DNA of 64,000 nucleotides from Deltaproteobacteria bacterium (GTDB taxonomy: Bacteria > JADJOY01). The notes below the pieces were generated by a model, which was not told where the DNA came from, searched no databases, and saw only the letters and a list, made by a program, of their open reading frames with translations. The DNA is taken from contig JADJOY010000004.1 in NCBI GenBank assembly GCA_016713535.1, positions 371,992-435,991 of the forward strand. Direction: 5' to 3'. Shown here piece after piece: positions 1-8,362 of the stretch; position 1 is the first letter of the stretch; the number at the start of each line of letters is the position of its first letter. The position numbers and the translations under genes were made by a program.

Positions 1-40
1 CGGCCCGTTTCTGTGTGGCCGTCGCGAGCCGCGTTCGATT

Positions 41-68
41 GGCTGGAGGGCCGCGCTCCGTCGCGGCC
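41..68 (+). repeat. dispersed hairpin repeat, copy 1 (CTGGAG family)
   Basis: Short intergenic stem-loop: a CTGGAG lead-in, then stem GGCCGCG (49-55), loop CTCCGT (56-61) and stem CGCGGCC (62-68). It lies just beyond the 3' end of lgt. The same lead-in and loop recur elsewhere in the window with different but still self-complementary stems (see 4380, 27098, 28142, 37343 and 56704), so this is one member of a dispersed family rather than a chance palindrome. Confidence 0.75.
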
Positions 69-77
69 GCGGGCCGG

Positions 78-869
78 TCAGCCCGCCGCTGGCGCTTCGA
101 CGGTGCGCAGCTTCGCGTTCTCGGGGTCGTCCCGAAGCTCGCGGCGGGCGCGGACGATCATCCAGATGCCGAGCGCCATGAAGACGAAGGTGCCGTACTG
201 GGCGGGGGTGAGGCCGGCGTAGGTGGTGTCGCCGATGCGCAGGAAGTCGAAGAAGAAGCGCACGAAGGAATAGGCCGCGATGAGCGCTCCCGCGGACACA
301 CCGCGCCCCTTCACGTTGCGGAGCGACATCATGAGCACCGTGAGGCCCGCGGAGAGGATCGCCTCGTAGAGGCCGAGGTCGTGGCGCGGGCCATCCGGAA
401 ATTTCACCGCCAGGAAGAAGTCCGAGTGCTTGCCGATGTGGTCGTGCGCCATGAAGCAGCCGATGCGCCCGAACATCCACGCCGGCGCCATGCCCAGCGC
501 GACCGAGTCCGCGTAGTCGAGGAAGCGGATGTTGCGGACCTTGCGGAAGATCACCGTGCCGATGAACGCGCCGAGGAAGCCGCCGTACGACGAGAACCCC
601 TGCCACACCTTGAGCAGCTCGAGGGGGTTCTTGAGGAATGCGTCGGTCTCGTAGAAGAGCGTCTCGATGACGTGGGCGCCGATGAAGCCGGACACCACGG
701 CCCACACCCCGTAGTCGTTCACCACGTCGGGATCGAGACCCAGGTTCTCGGCGCGCTTGGCGGCGATGTACGTCCCGAGGAGGATCCCGATGCAGACGGC
801 CACGCCCCATCCGTGGATGGTGAAGGGACCGAAGAGGTGGAGGCTCGGCTGGACGAAATACGGGATCAC
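78..869 (-). CDS. lgt: Prolipoprotein diacylglyceryl transferase (Lgt family)
   Basis: 263-residue polytopic inner-membrane protein of the Lgt family. Lgt moves diacylglycerol from phosphatidylglycerol to the lipobox cysteine of prelipoproteins, the first step of lipoprotein maturation. The signature helix reads GRIGCFMAHDHIG (about 134-146), retaining the Arg equivalent to E. coli R143. The C-terminal FVRFFFDFLR keeps a conserved basic residue. The segment that usually carries the catalytic His103 reads GFSSYGGFLG here, with Tyr95 in the His position, as in some divergent paralogues. It starts at a GTG. Many lipoproteins are encoded in this window (TatT, PLD, MsrAB, large lipoproteins), so a substrate pool exists. 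The fold assignment is secure; full activity is less certain because of the Tyr. Confidence 0.88.
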   Translation of the reverse strand: MIPYFVQPSLHLFGPFTIHGWGVAVCIGILLGTYIAAKRAENLGLDPDVVNDYGVWAVVSGFIGAHVIETLFYETDAFLKNPLELLKVWQGFSSYGGFLGAFIGTVIFRKVRNIRFLDYADSVALGMAPAWMFGRIGCFMAHDHIGKHSDFFLAVKFPDGPRHDLGLYEAILSAGLTVLMMSLRNVKGRGVSAGALIAAYSFVRFFFDFLRIGDTTYAGLTPAQYGTFVFMALGIWMIVRARRELRDDPENAKLRTVEAPAAG

Positions 870-918
870 GGTTGGTGCCCTCTGGAGGTTCGCGGGGAAT
901 CGACCCCCGGCGCCGGAA

Positions 919-2514
919 TCAGCGGCCGAGGAGCTTGGCGACGCGTCCGAGGAGATCGGGCTCCTCGAACGGCTTGGGTAGGAACTCGGTGGCGCCGAGG
1001 CTCTCCATGAGCGTCACGGTGTCCTGGGATGTGACGGCGCTGACCACCAGAATCTTCACCTTCTTGGTGCGTTCGTCGGAGCGCAGCACCATGCACACCT
1101 CGAAGCCGTCCATGCGCGGCATGCGGATGTCGAGGCAGATCAGGTCGAGCGGCTCCTTGAACGCGATCTCGAGTGCGTCGATGCCGTTCTCGGCGACCAG
1201 CACCTCGTGGCCCGCGGAGCGCAGCAAGCTCACGATCAGGTAGCGCAAGCTCGGGTCGTCGTCGACCACCAGGATGCGGCTGTTCGCGGGCCGCTCCACC
1301 GGCGCGTCCTCGAAGAGCGGCAGCAGCGCGGCGGCGAGGTCGTCGAGCGTGGCGAAGCGCGCCGACGGCTCGACCGCGGTGGCGCGCTCGATGATCGGCA
1401 CCAGCGCCTCGGGCACCGCCGGCCGGGCTTCGCCGGGCGGGGTGGGCTCGAGGTCCGGCTGGATGTCGAGACCGGCGCGCTCCTCGGCGCTGAACGGGGT
1501 GCGCCCGAGCGCCACCGCGTAGAGCAGCATGCCGAACGAGTACACCTCGGAGCGCTCGCTGGGCACGGCGCCGAGGCGCGTCTCGGGCGGCACGTACGCG
1601 ACCGCGTCGTCGTCGGCGGCGATGTGCGCGAGCGGCAGCATCTGCGCCACCGCCACGTCCGAGACCCGCGCGTTGAAGCCCGACGAGATCCGTACCCGTC
1701 CGGGGTGGATGCAGCCGTAGGGGAGGCCCTTGGCGTGCACCGCGCCGATCCCGGCGAGCACGTGGCGCGAGAGTCGGCCGATCGAGTCGAGGGCGAAGGC
1801 GCCGCGGGTCTTGAGGAGCTGCGTGAGCCGCGGTCCACGCGCGTGCTCGGAGACGACCACCTCGCGTCCGGGTTCGGACACGTAGTCGAACAGGCGCAGG
1901 ACGTGCGGATGCTGGACGGCGCGGGCCGCGAGGTGGAGCTCGCGGAACTGGGCGACCCACGCGGGGTTCTGGCGGTGGTCCTCGCGCAGCGCGCGCAGCA
2001 GCACCGGGTTGCCGGTGTTGCGGTCGACGCCCTCGAAGTCGTGGAACGCCGAGTCCGGGGTGAGCGCGGCGGTGACCTGGTACCGCCCGCCGATCACCGA
2101 GCCCACGCCGATCTCCCCTCCCGCGGTGCCGGGCGCGGGCTGCGCCGCGGCGGCCCCTGGCGCCGCGGTGGGCGGCCGCGGCGTGGCCGGCGCGTCGGCG
2201 GCGCGTGCCAGGAAGCGGTCGATCTCGCGCATCACGTCTTCGGTGGCGCGCGCGAAGCGCATGCGCGTGCGCAGCGGCGACGCTGGCGTGCCCTCGCCGA
2301 CCTCGCCCACCACGCGCACGTCCACGATCATCTCGTCGCGCACGTGCGGCAGCTTGACCTCGCGCTTGAGGACGCTGCCCCCGAGCACCCCGTCCACCCC
2401 CTCGCCCCGCACCTCGCCGCGCCCGAGACCCACCACCTCGGCGGCCTTGGACGCGCCCTCGCGAGAGAGCAGCGCCGTGGAGCGCAACGGCTTGAACTTG
2501 CTCGGATCGATCAT
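919..2514 (-). CDS. PilZ-like / pseudokinase / receiver-domain fusion protein
   Basis: 531 residues in three parts. Residues 1-100 resemble a PilZ-type domain. About 145-400 is a Ser/Thr protein-kinase fold with APE-like VPPE and the YSFGMLLYAVALGRTPF core. About 410-531 is a complete response-regulator receiver domain (ILVVDDDPSLR, phosphoacceptor Asp before IRMPRMDG, Lys in LPKPF). The kinase part has lost its catalytic residues: the VAIK lysine is replaced (VLLRALRE), the HRDLKPxN loop reads YGCIHPGRVRI, and DFG reads SDV. It should therefore act as a pseudokinase scaffold whose output is tied to phosphorylation of the receiver, though the receiver may equally be the input. Its ATG overlaps the stop codon of the upstream acyl-CoA dehydrogenase as ATGA, suggesting translational coupling. 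No cognate histidine kinase is adjacent. Confidence 0.85.
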   Translation of the reverse strand: MIDPSKFKPLRSTALLSREGASKAAEVVGLGRGEVRGEGVDGVLGGSVLKREVKLPHVRDEMIVDVRVVGEVGEGTPASPLRTRMRFARATEDVMREIDRFLARAADAPATPRPPTAAPGAAAAQPAPGTAGGEIGVGSVIGGRYQVTAALTPDSAFHDFEGVDRNTGNPVLLRALREDHRQNPAWVAQFRELHLAARAVQHPHVLRLFDYVSEPGREVVVSEHARGPRLTQLLKTRGAFALDSIGRLSRHVLAGIGAVHAKGLPYGCIHPGRVRISSGFNARVSDVAVAQMLPLAHIAADDDAVAYVPPETRLGAVPSERSEVYSFGMLLYAVALGRTPFSAEERAGLDIQPDLEPTPPGEARPAVPEALVPIIERATAVEPSARFATLDDLAAALLPLFEDAPVERPANSRILVVDDDPSLRYLIVSLLRSAGHEVLVAENGIDALEIAFKEPLDLICLDIRMPRMDGFEVCMVLRSDERTKKVKILVVSAVTSQDTVTLMESLGATEFLPKPFEEPDLLGRVAKLLGR

Positions 2515-3715
2515 TTGCGGCCGGGGAGGGCGAAGCGCCGAGGGCGTCGAGACCGGTCACGGCCTGGCCCAGGATGAGGGTGTGGACGTCGTGGGTGCCC
2601 TCGTACGTGTAGACGCTCTCGAGGTTGGCCAGGTGCCGCATCGCCTGGTACTCGACGAGGATGCCGTTGGCGCCGAGCAGGCGCCGCGTCTCGCGCGCCA
2701 CCTCGGTGGCCATCGCCACGTTGTTGCGCTTGGCGAGGCTCACCTGCTGGGGCGTCATCTTGCCGGCGTCCTTGAGGCGGCCGAGCTGCACGACCAGGAG
2801 CTGCGCCTTGGTGATCTCGGTGAGCATCTCGGCGAGGCGCGCCTGCTGGAGCTGGAAGCCGCCGATCGCGCGGTCGAAGGCGATGCGGGTGGTGGCGTAG
2901 CCGCGTGCCTCGTCGAAGCAAGCCAGCGCCGAGCCGAGGGCGCCCCACGAGATGCCGTAGCGCGCCTGCGTGAGGCACATGAGCGGGCTCTTGAGGCCGC
3001 CGCTCTTCGGCAGCACCGCGTCCTCGGGCAGCTCGACGTCCTCGAGGTGGATCTCGCTGGTGTCGCTCGCGCGCAGCGAGAGTTTCCCCTTCTGGTCGCG
3101 GGCGCTGAACCCCGGGGTGTCGGTGGGGACGACGAAGCCGCGGATCGACGTGGCGTCGTCGAGGGCCCCGGTCTTGGCCCACACGATCGCCACCTGCGCC
3201 GTCGAGCCGTTGGTGATCCACATCTTGGTGCCGTTGAGCTTCCAGCCGCGGGCGGTGCGCTCGGCGCGGGTGATCATCCCGGCCGGGTTGGAGCCGAAGT
3301 CGGGCTCGGTGAGGCCGAAGCAGCCGATCGCCTCGCCGCGCGCGAGCCGCGGCAGCCAGTGTTGCTTGTGCGCGTCGCTGCCGAAGGCGTAGAGCGGGTA
3401 CATGACGAGGGCGCCCTGCACCGAGGCGAACGAGCGCACCGCGCTGTCGCCGCGCTCGAGCTCCTGCATGATGAGGCCGTAGGCGACGTTGCCGAGCCCC
3501 GCGCAGCCGTATTCGGTGGGGAGGTTGGCGCCGAACACGCCGAGCTCGCCCATGCGCGGGACGAGGTGCCTGGGGAAGCGGCCCTCGAGGTAGTGCTCGG
3601 CGATGACCGGCATCACCTCGTCGTCGACGAAGCGCCGGATGGTGTCGCGGACCGCGCGCTCGTCGTCCGTGAGCAGCGAGTCCACGTCGTAGAAGTCGAC
3701 ACCCGTGAACGCCAT
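2511..3715 (-). CDS. gcdH: Glutaryl-CoA dehydrogenase-type acyl-CoA dehydrogenase (frameshift near the C-terminus)
   Basis: FAD-dependent acyl-CoA dehydrogenase of the glutaryl-CoA dehydrogenase branch, which converts glutaryl-CoA to crotonyl-CoA in lysine, tryptophan and aromatic breakdown. Supporting residues are the substrate-carboxylate Arg in VRSFASVQ (R94), CFGLTEPDFGSNP, WITNGS, and the catalytic Glu in YTYEGTHDVHTL (E372). From ATG 3715 the frame is clean to about residue 393. It then stays open for roughly 550 further codons over the next gene, which is not credible. One missing base near 2515-2540 would bring it to the TGA at 2511, which overlaps the next gene's ATG in the usual ATGA manner. 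I therefore end it at 2511. The family call is firm; the last dozen residues are not. Confidence 0.82.
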
Positions 3716-3738
3716 GGGATCCGCCTCGCGCCGCGACC

Positions 3739-4161
3739 TCAGTCGCCGATGATCTTGACCAGCACGCGCTTGGGGCGGCGGCCGTCGAACTCGCCGTAGA
3801 AGATCTGCTCCCACGGCCCGAGGTCGAGCTTGCCGGCCGTGATCGCCACCACCACCTCCCGGCCCATCACCTGACGCTTGTGGTGGGCGTCGCCGTTGTC
3901 CTCGCCGGTGCGGTTGTGGTGGTAGCGGTCGGGGCTCGGGTCGTAGGGCGCGAGCCACTCGAGCCAGCGCTTGTAGTCCTCGTGCAGGCCCGGCTCGTCG
4001 TCGTTGATGAAGACGGACGCGGTGATGTGCATGGCGTTCACCAGGCACAGCCCCTCACGGACCTTGCTCTCCGCCACTGCCTGCGTCACGTCGGGTGTGA
4101 CGTTGACGAAGTCCATCCGCTCCGGGATCCGGAACGTGAGGTAGCGGGTCAGCGATTTCAC
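3739..4161 (-). CDS. yjbQ: YjbQ / UPF0047 family protein
   Basis: 140 residues, the usual length for this single-domain family. Hallmarks are [25 protein letters not shown], the His/Asp-rich [14 protein letters not shown] segment, and the C-terminal [14 protein letters not shown]. coli YjbQ has been described as having weak thiamine-phosphate synthase activity; the physiological role is unsettled. The gene lies 23 bp upstream of the acyl-CoA dehydrogenase on the same strand, so the two may be co-transcribed, although no functional link is evident. Confidence 0.9.
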   Translation of the reverse strand: MKSLTRYLTFRIPERMDFVNVTPDVTQAVAESKVREGLCLVNAMHITASVFINDDEPGLHEDYKRWLEWLAPYDPSPDRYHHNRTGEDNGDAHHKRQVMGREVVVAITAGKLDLGPWEQIFYGEFDGRRPKRVLVKIIGD

Positions 4162-4306
4162 GCGGTGAGCTCGGTCTCGCGGGGGCTGCCGCGCGGCCGG
4201 GCAGCGAGCGAATCGCGCACAGGCTACGCCGCGCGCGCCCTCGTGGCCAGCGCATCTCCCGTGGGGTCTCGCGGAGCGTATTCGGGGGGCCGGAGATTCT
4301 TCCGTC

Positions 4307-4415
4307 GGGGGCGGTCACGGAAGCCGCGTAGGCCCGGCGACGGGGATGGAACCCCCGCCGCCACGATCGGGTTCGTAGCGCGGAGGGCTCCGTCCCTCCG
4401 CGGCGCTGCGCTCGT
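4307..4415 (+). repeat. About 110-bp dispersed repeat, copy A, with internal hairpins
   Basis: Non-coding element in the 275-bp gap between yjbQ and the TetR gene. It shares with 28676-28790 an ordered set of blocks: TCACGGAAGCCGCGT, GGCGACGGGG, ATGGAACCCCCG, TTCGTAGCGCGG, GGCTCCGTCC and GCGGCGCT. Its right end is a perfect 8-bp stem GCGGAGGG / CCCTCCGC (4380-4387 and 4394-4401) around a CTCCGT loop, the same loop as the CTGGAG-type hairpins. Confidence 0.7.
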
Positions 4416-4436
4416 GGCGTGGCGCCGGGTCCGCGC

Positions 4437-5117
4437 TCACCGCAGCAGGAGCCTGAGCAGGGCGTCGGCGTGAGCCTCGACGGTGGCGCGGCGCAGCGGG
4501 TCGCGTCCGGTGAGGCGGCGGCACTCGGGCGCAGCGGTGAAGATCAGAGAGGCGGCCCCGATCACGATGTAATAGAGGTGCGCGCGCGGCAGGTCGGCGG
4601 CGATGAGGCCCGCGTCCTGGGCCTCGCGGGCCAGGGCGTCGAAGAGCTCGTAGAAGCGCCGCAGGTGGCGATCGACGAGCCACGCGAGGCGCGGCCCGTC
4701 GGACTTGCCCTCCTGGACCATGAGCCGCATCTGCTCGGGATGCGCGGCCACGAACCGCACCCAGCGCACCAGGAGCGCCCGCAGCCGGCCGCGGACGTCG
4801 AGCGTCGCGAGCTCCCCGGCGAGTGTCGCGAGCTCGCGGTCGAGCTCCTCGAACATGGCGTCGACCGCCGCCTTCCAGAGGCTCTCCTTGCTCGCGAAGT
4901 GATAGGTGATGAGCCCCTGGTTGACGCTCGCGGCGGCCGAGATCTCGCGCGTGGATGCCCCCTCGAAGCCGCGATCGGCGAACTCGCCGAGGGCGGCGGC
5001 GACGATCCGCGCGCGCGTCTCGGCGCCGCGACCGGGCGGCGTGGCGACGGGCTTTCGCGCGCTCGCGCGCGGCTTCGCGGCGCGTGTGGCGGCGCGCCCG
5101 GCGCCTCGCTTCTGCAT
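4437..5117 (-). CDS. TetR/AcrR-family transcriptional repressor
   Basis: 226 residues: a basic, disordered N-terminus of about 30 residues, then a TetR helix-turn-helix (ARIVAAALGEFADRGFEGAS, then REISAAASVNQGLITYHF, SKESLW) and a helical ligand domain with no recognisable specificity. It is divergent from the monooxygenase/FAH operon starting at 5220. The 102 bp between the two starts hold two TTATTCA-based palindromes, so it probably represses both itself and that operon until an aromatic substrate or intermediate binds. The ATG at 5117 follows from the HTH position. Confidence 0.9.
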   Translation of the reverse strand: MQKRGAGRAATRAAKPRASARKPVATPPGRGAETRARIVAAALGEFADRGFEGASTREISAAASVNQGLITYHFASKESLWKAAVDAMFEELDRELATLAGELATLDVRGRLRALLVRWVRFVAAHPEQMRLMVQEGKSDGPRLAWLVDRHLRRFYELFDALAREAQDAGLIAADLPRAHLYYIVIGAASLIFTAAPECRRLTGRDPLRRATVEAHADALLRLLLR

Positions 5118-5138
5118 GGCCGCGACGATACGTCGATC

Positions 5139-5206
5139 TTATTCAGTTGACAAGTTTCGAGCCGACGTCGTATTTCTGCCCGGGTCAGAGTTATTCAACT
5201 GAATAA
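5139..5206. promoter_or_regulatory. Paired TetR-type operators and promoter between divergent genes
   Basis: O2 at 5191-5206 is a perfect inverted repeat, TTATTCA-AC-TGAATAA. O1 at 5139-5154 (TTATTCAGTTGACAAG) keeps the left half-site and part of the right. Inside O1 is TTGACA (5147-5152), a consensus -35 box for rightward transcription, with a weak TATTTC-like -10 at 5171-5176. O2 lies immediately before the Shine-Dalgarno GGAGG (5209-5213). The AT-rich palindromes stand out from the GC-rich surroundings. The arrangement fits repression of both divergent transcripts by the TetR protein. Binding is inferred, the sequences are seen. Confidence 0.75.
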
Positions 5207-5219
5207 GTGGAGGATGGAG

Positions 5220-5660
5220 ATGGGCGATGCGAAGGATGCGGTCCGCGTGCCGCGGATCATCCTCACGGTGACGGCGCTCGAGTTCTTCGGGCCGATCGTG
5301 CGCGACACCGGCGTGGGACACCTCATGAACCCGTTCTGGGACGGCCACGCGCGGGTCCACCTGGTCTGGCTGCTCGGGCTCATGGGCACGATGGGGCTCG
5401 TGAGCCTCTACCTGCTGTGGCTGCGCCGCCCCGCCGACGTGCGCGACGTCCACCTCGCCGCGCTGCTGCAGTGCTGCAACCTGGCGGGCTTCTGGATCGC
5501 CTACTTCCTGTGCCCGCTCTACGTGGGCGTGATCTTCGTGCCCGGCGTCCACACCAAGCTCTTCGGCTGGGACGAGAACGTGTTCGGCTTCACGATGTTC
5601 ACCCTGGCGATCGGCACCGCCATCGCCCTCCTGGCACGCGCCCGGCGCGCGAGCGCGTGA
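5220..5660 (+). CDS. Small four-helix membrane protein of an aromatic-degradation operon
   Basis: About 146 residues with four hydrophobic segments (near 10-30, 43-65, 80-105 and 118-140). I do not recognise the family. The upstream in-frame ATG at 5214 abuts the Shine-Dalgarno GGAGG (5209-5213), so the second ATG at 5220, with a 6-nt spacing, is the better start. It ends 11 bp before the FAD monooxygenase and is the first gene after the TetR operators. It could help with uptake, or accompany the oxygenase in the membrane; nothing in the sequence decides this. Confidence 0.75.
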   Translation: MGDAKDAVRVPRIILTVTALEFFGPIVRDTGVGHLMNPFWDGHARVHLVWLLGLMGTMGLVSLYLLWLRRPADVRDVHLAALLQCCNLAGFWIAYFLCPLYVGVIFVPGVHTKLFGWDENVFGFTMFTLAIGTAIALLARARRASA

Positions 5661-5671
5661 GGGGGGCGAAC

Positions 5672-7358
5672 ATGGAACGGATCGAGGTGCCGGTGCTGGT
5701 CGTGGGCGCGGGTCCCGTCGGCGTGGCGGCGGGGATCCTGCTCGGCAACCAAGGGCTCGAGAGCTGGGTGGTGGATCGCCGCGACGGCCCCCCACCGTTC
5801 GCCGCAGGCGCACGTCGTGAACCCGCGCACGCTCGAGATCTGCCGCGCCCTGGGCGTGGACCTCGGCGAGGTACGCCGTCTCGCGACGCCCCGCGCCGAC
5901 GGCGGCTGGGTGCGGTGGGTGACGACGCTCGCCGGGCACGAGCTCGGCTGCCTCCCCTACGAGCGCCAGGACGACGGCGTGCTCGCCCACACGCCGACGC
6001 CGCTCGCCAACGTCTCCCAGCACCTCTTCGAGCCGATCCTCCTCGCGCGCCTCGCCCGCGAGCCGCGCGCGCGCCTCGGCTATCGCCACCAGTGGGAGAG
6101 CTGCGAGCCCGACGCGAGCGGAGTGACGTCACGGGTCCGCGACCTCGCCACCGACCGCGTCGTCGAGGTCCGCTCGCGCTATCTCTTCGCGTGCGACGGC
6201 GCCGGCAGCCGGGTGCGCGCGAGCCGCGGGATCGAGCTGGTCGGCCCCGAGCGCATCCAGAGCTTCGTGATGATCCACTTCGAGGGCGCGCTTCGCCCAC
6301 TCGTCGGCGACCGTCCGGCGATCCTCTACTGGGTCCTCGATCCCGGCGCCACGGGTGCCTTCGTCGCCCACGACATCGACCGCACCTGGGTGTTCATGCA
6401 CCCGTACGATCCCGACGCCGAGTCACTGCCCGATTTCCCGGCCGAGCGCTGCCGCGCGATCGTCCACCGCGCGCTGGGCCGGGACGACGTGGCGCTCGAG
6501 GTGAAGGCGGTCAGCACCTGGACCATGACCGCGCAGGTCGCCGAGCGCTACCGAGACGGCCGCGTGTTCCTGCTCGGCGACGCCGCGCACCGCTTCCCGC
6601 CGAGCGGTGGGCTCGGCCTCAACACCGGCGTGCAGGACGCCCACAACCTGGCGTGGAAGATCCGCGCCGTGAGCGCGGGACGGGCCGGCGACGCCCTCCT
6701 CGACACCTACCAGCTCGAGCGCAAGCCCGTCGCCCACGTCAACGCCGAACAGAGCTTCACCAACGCCATGCGGCTGGTGGAGGTGGTGGAGGCCGCCGGG
6801 CTGAGCGGCGATCCGGCGACCGACGAGCGGCGCGTCGCCACCCTGCGAGCGCCGGGCGAGGAGCGGGATCGCCTCGCGAGCGCGGTCGCGAACCAGCAGG
6901 ACCACTTCGACATGCTCGCCCTCCAGCTCGGCTTCGCTTACGACGAGGGCGCCGTCGTGCCCGACGGCACGCCCCGGCCGGTGAGCGCCAACCCGGTGCG
7001 TGACTTCGTGCCGAGCACCCGCCCCGGGGCGCGCTTCCCGCACCTGTGGCTTGAGCGCGGCGGCGAGCGCCTGTCGAGCCTCGACCTGCTCGCGTACGAC
7101 CGCTTCGCGCTCGTCACCGCCCCCGGCGGCGCGGCGTGGCGCGCGGCGGTGGACGAGCTCGGCGAGTCGTGGCTCGTCGCGGTCGAGATCGGCGGCGCGG
7201 TCCGGCCCCTCGACGGTACCTGGGACGCGGTGCGGGGCATCGGCGACGAGGGCGCGATCCTGGTGCGCCCCGACGGCCACGTCGCGTGGCGCTCCACGGG
7301 CGCCGTCACCACGCCCGCCGCGACCCTGCGCGGCGTCCTCGCCGCGCTGCTCGGCTGA
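5672..7358 (+). CDS. FAD-dependent aromatic monooxygenase (MhpA/PheA/TfdB type), frameshifted at C6 tract
   Basis: Class A flavoprotein hydroxylase expected to hydroxylate a phenolic substrate with NAD(P)H and O2. Motifs are the N-terminal GAGPVG dinucleotide fold (12-17), the second FAD motif GDAAHRFPPSGGLGLNTG, a DG-type motif (LFACDGAGS), and a C-terminal thioredoxin-like domain ending LVRPDGHVAWRS as in phenol hydroxylases. The reading frame changes at about residue 41. A run of six C at 5788-5793 breaks it; with five C the sequence reads HRSPQAHVVNPRT, the family consensus. This is most likely an indel artefact, so the gene is probably intact. It lies between the membrane protein and the FAH hydrolase, which could act after ring cleavage, though no ring-cleavage dioxygenase is in the window. 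Confidence 0.85.
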
Positions 7359-7403
7359 GCGCGCGCTCTCCACCATCCCGCACCCGATCCCGGGAGGAAC
7401 ACC

Positions 7404-8358
7404 ATGCCGATCTACGTCGCTCGCATCCGCCGCGACGGCGCCGCCATGTTCGCGGTGGTGCGCGAGGGCGGGCTCGTGCCGCTCGCGGGCGCCTTCGCGA
7501 CCACGGGCGAGCTCTTGACCAGCGGCCTCGGCGAGGTCCGCGCCCGCGCCGCGGCGCCGCCCGAGCTCGCCTGGAGCGAGGTCGAGCTCTCGAGCCCGAT
7601 CACCTCCAACCAGCAGCTCGTCTGCCAGGGGCTCAACTACCGCAGCCACCTCGTCGAGACCGGGCAGGACCCGGACGCGCGTACGTTCAACCTGTTCTTC
7701 CGCAAGGCGTCGTCGGCGCTCGCGCCCGCGACCGCCGACATCGTGCGGCCGCGCCATGTCGAGCTCCTCGACTACGAGCTCGAGCTCGGCCTGGTGATCG
7801 GTCGCGCCATCGACGGCCCCCTCGACGTGACGGCTTCGCTGCTGCCCGAGCTGATCGGCGCGCTGGTGATGACGAACGACGTGTCGGCGCGCGACGTCCA
7901 GATTCCCCAGGGCCAGTTCTACAAGGGCAAGAGCTACCGCACCTTCGCGCCCACCGGACCGTGGCTCGCGATCCTCGAGCCCGACGAGCTCGCGCGCCTG
8001 GCCGAGCTCGAGCTCACGCTGTCGGTGAACGGCGAGCTCCGCCAGCGAGGCCGGGTGGCGGAGCTGGTCCACGGTCCCGCCGAGACCCTCGCGGAGCTAT
8101 CGCGCCTCCAGGACCTGGCGCCCGGCGATCTGATCTGCACCGGCACGCCCGGCGGTGTGGCGCTCGCGCTCCCGGGCGCCGCGGCGCAGCGGGTCGCGGC
8201 GCTCCTGCCCGAGCGCGTGCGCTGGCGGCTCTTCGTGCGCGGGCAGCGAAAGAGCGCCCGCTACCTGCGGCCCGGCGACGAGGTGGTGAGCCGGATCCGC
8301 ACCCGACGGCGCCCTCGACCTCGGCGAGCAACGCAACCGGATCGTGAGCGAGGTGTGA
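7404..8358 (+). CDS. Fumarylacetoacetate hydrolase (FAH) family protein, frameshift near the 3' end
   Basis: FAH-superfamily hydrolase or isomerase acting on beta-diketone-type products of aromatic ring cleavage. The metal-binding acidic cluster is in DYELELGLVIG, followed by NDVSARD, KGKSYRTFAPTGPWL and DLICTGTPGGVA. An extra C in the run at 8302-8304 diverts the last codons. Removing it yields the standard ending DGALDLGEQRNRIVSEV and a TGA at 8356-8358. Otherwise the frame runs on into the antisense of the neighbouring cyclase gene. It lies 45 bp after the monooxygenase in the TetR-controlled operon. The substrate is unknown. Confidence 0.85.
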
Positions 8359-8362
8359 GCGC

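Noticed and set aside
866-4048. A 1060-codon open frame on the minus strand
   Set aside because: Only residues about 112-505 are acyl-CoA dehydrogenase. The rest is Arg/Gly/Ala-rich sequence that overlaps the pseudokinase gene in another frame and is open only because of high GC.
4307-4415. Structured small RNA
   Set aside because: The second copy at 28676 and the hairpin loop shared with the dispersed family make a repeat element the simpler explanation.
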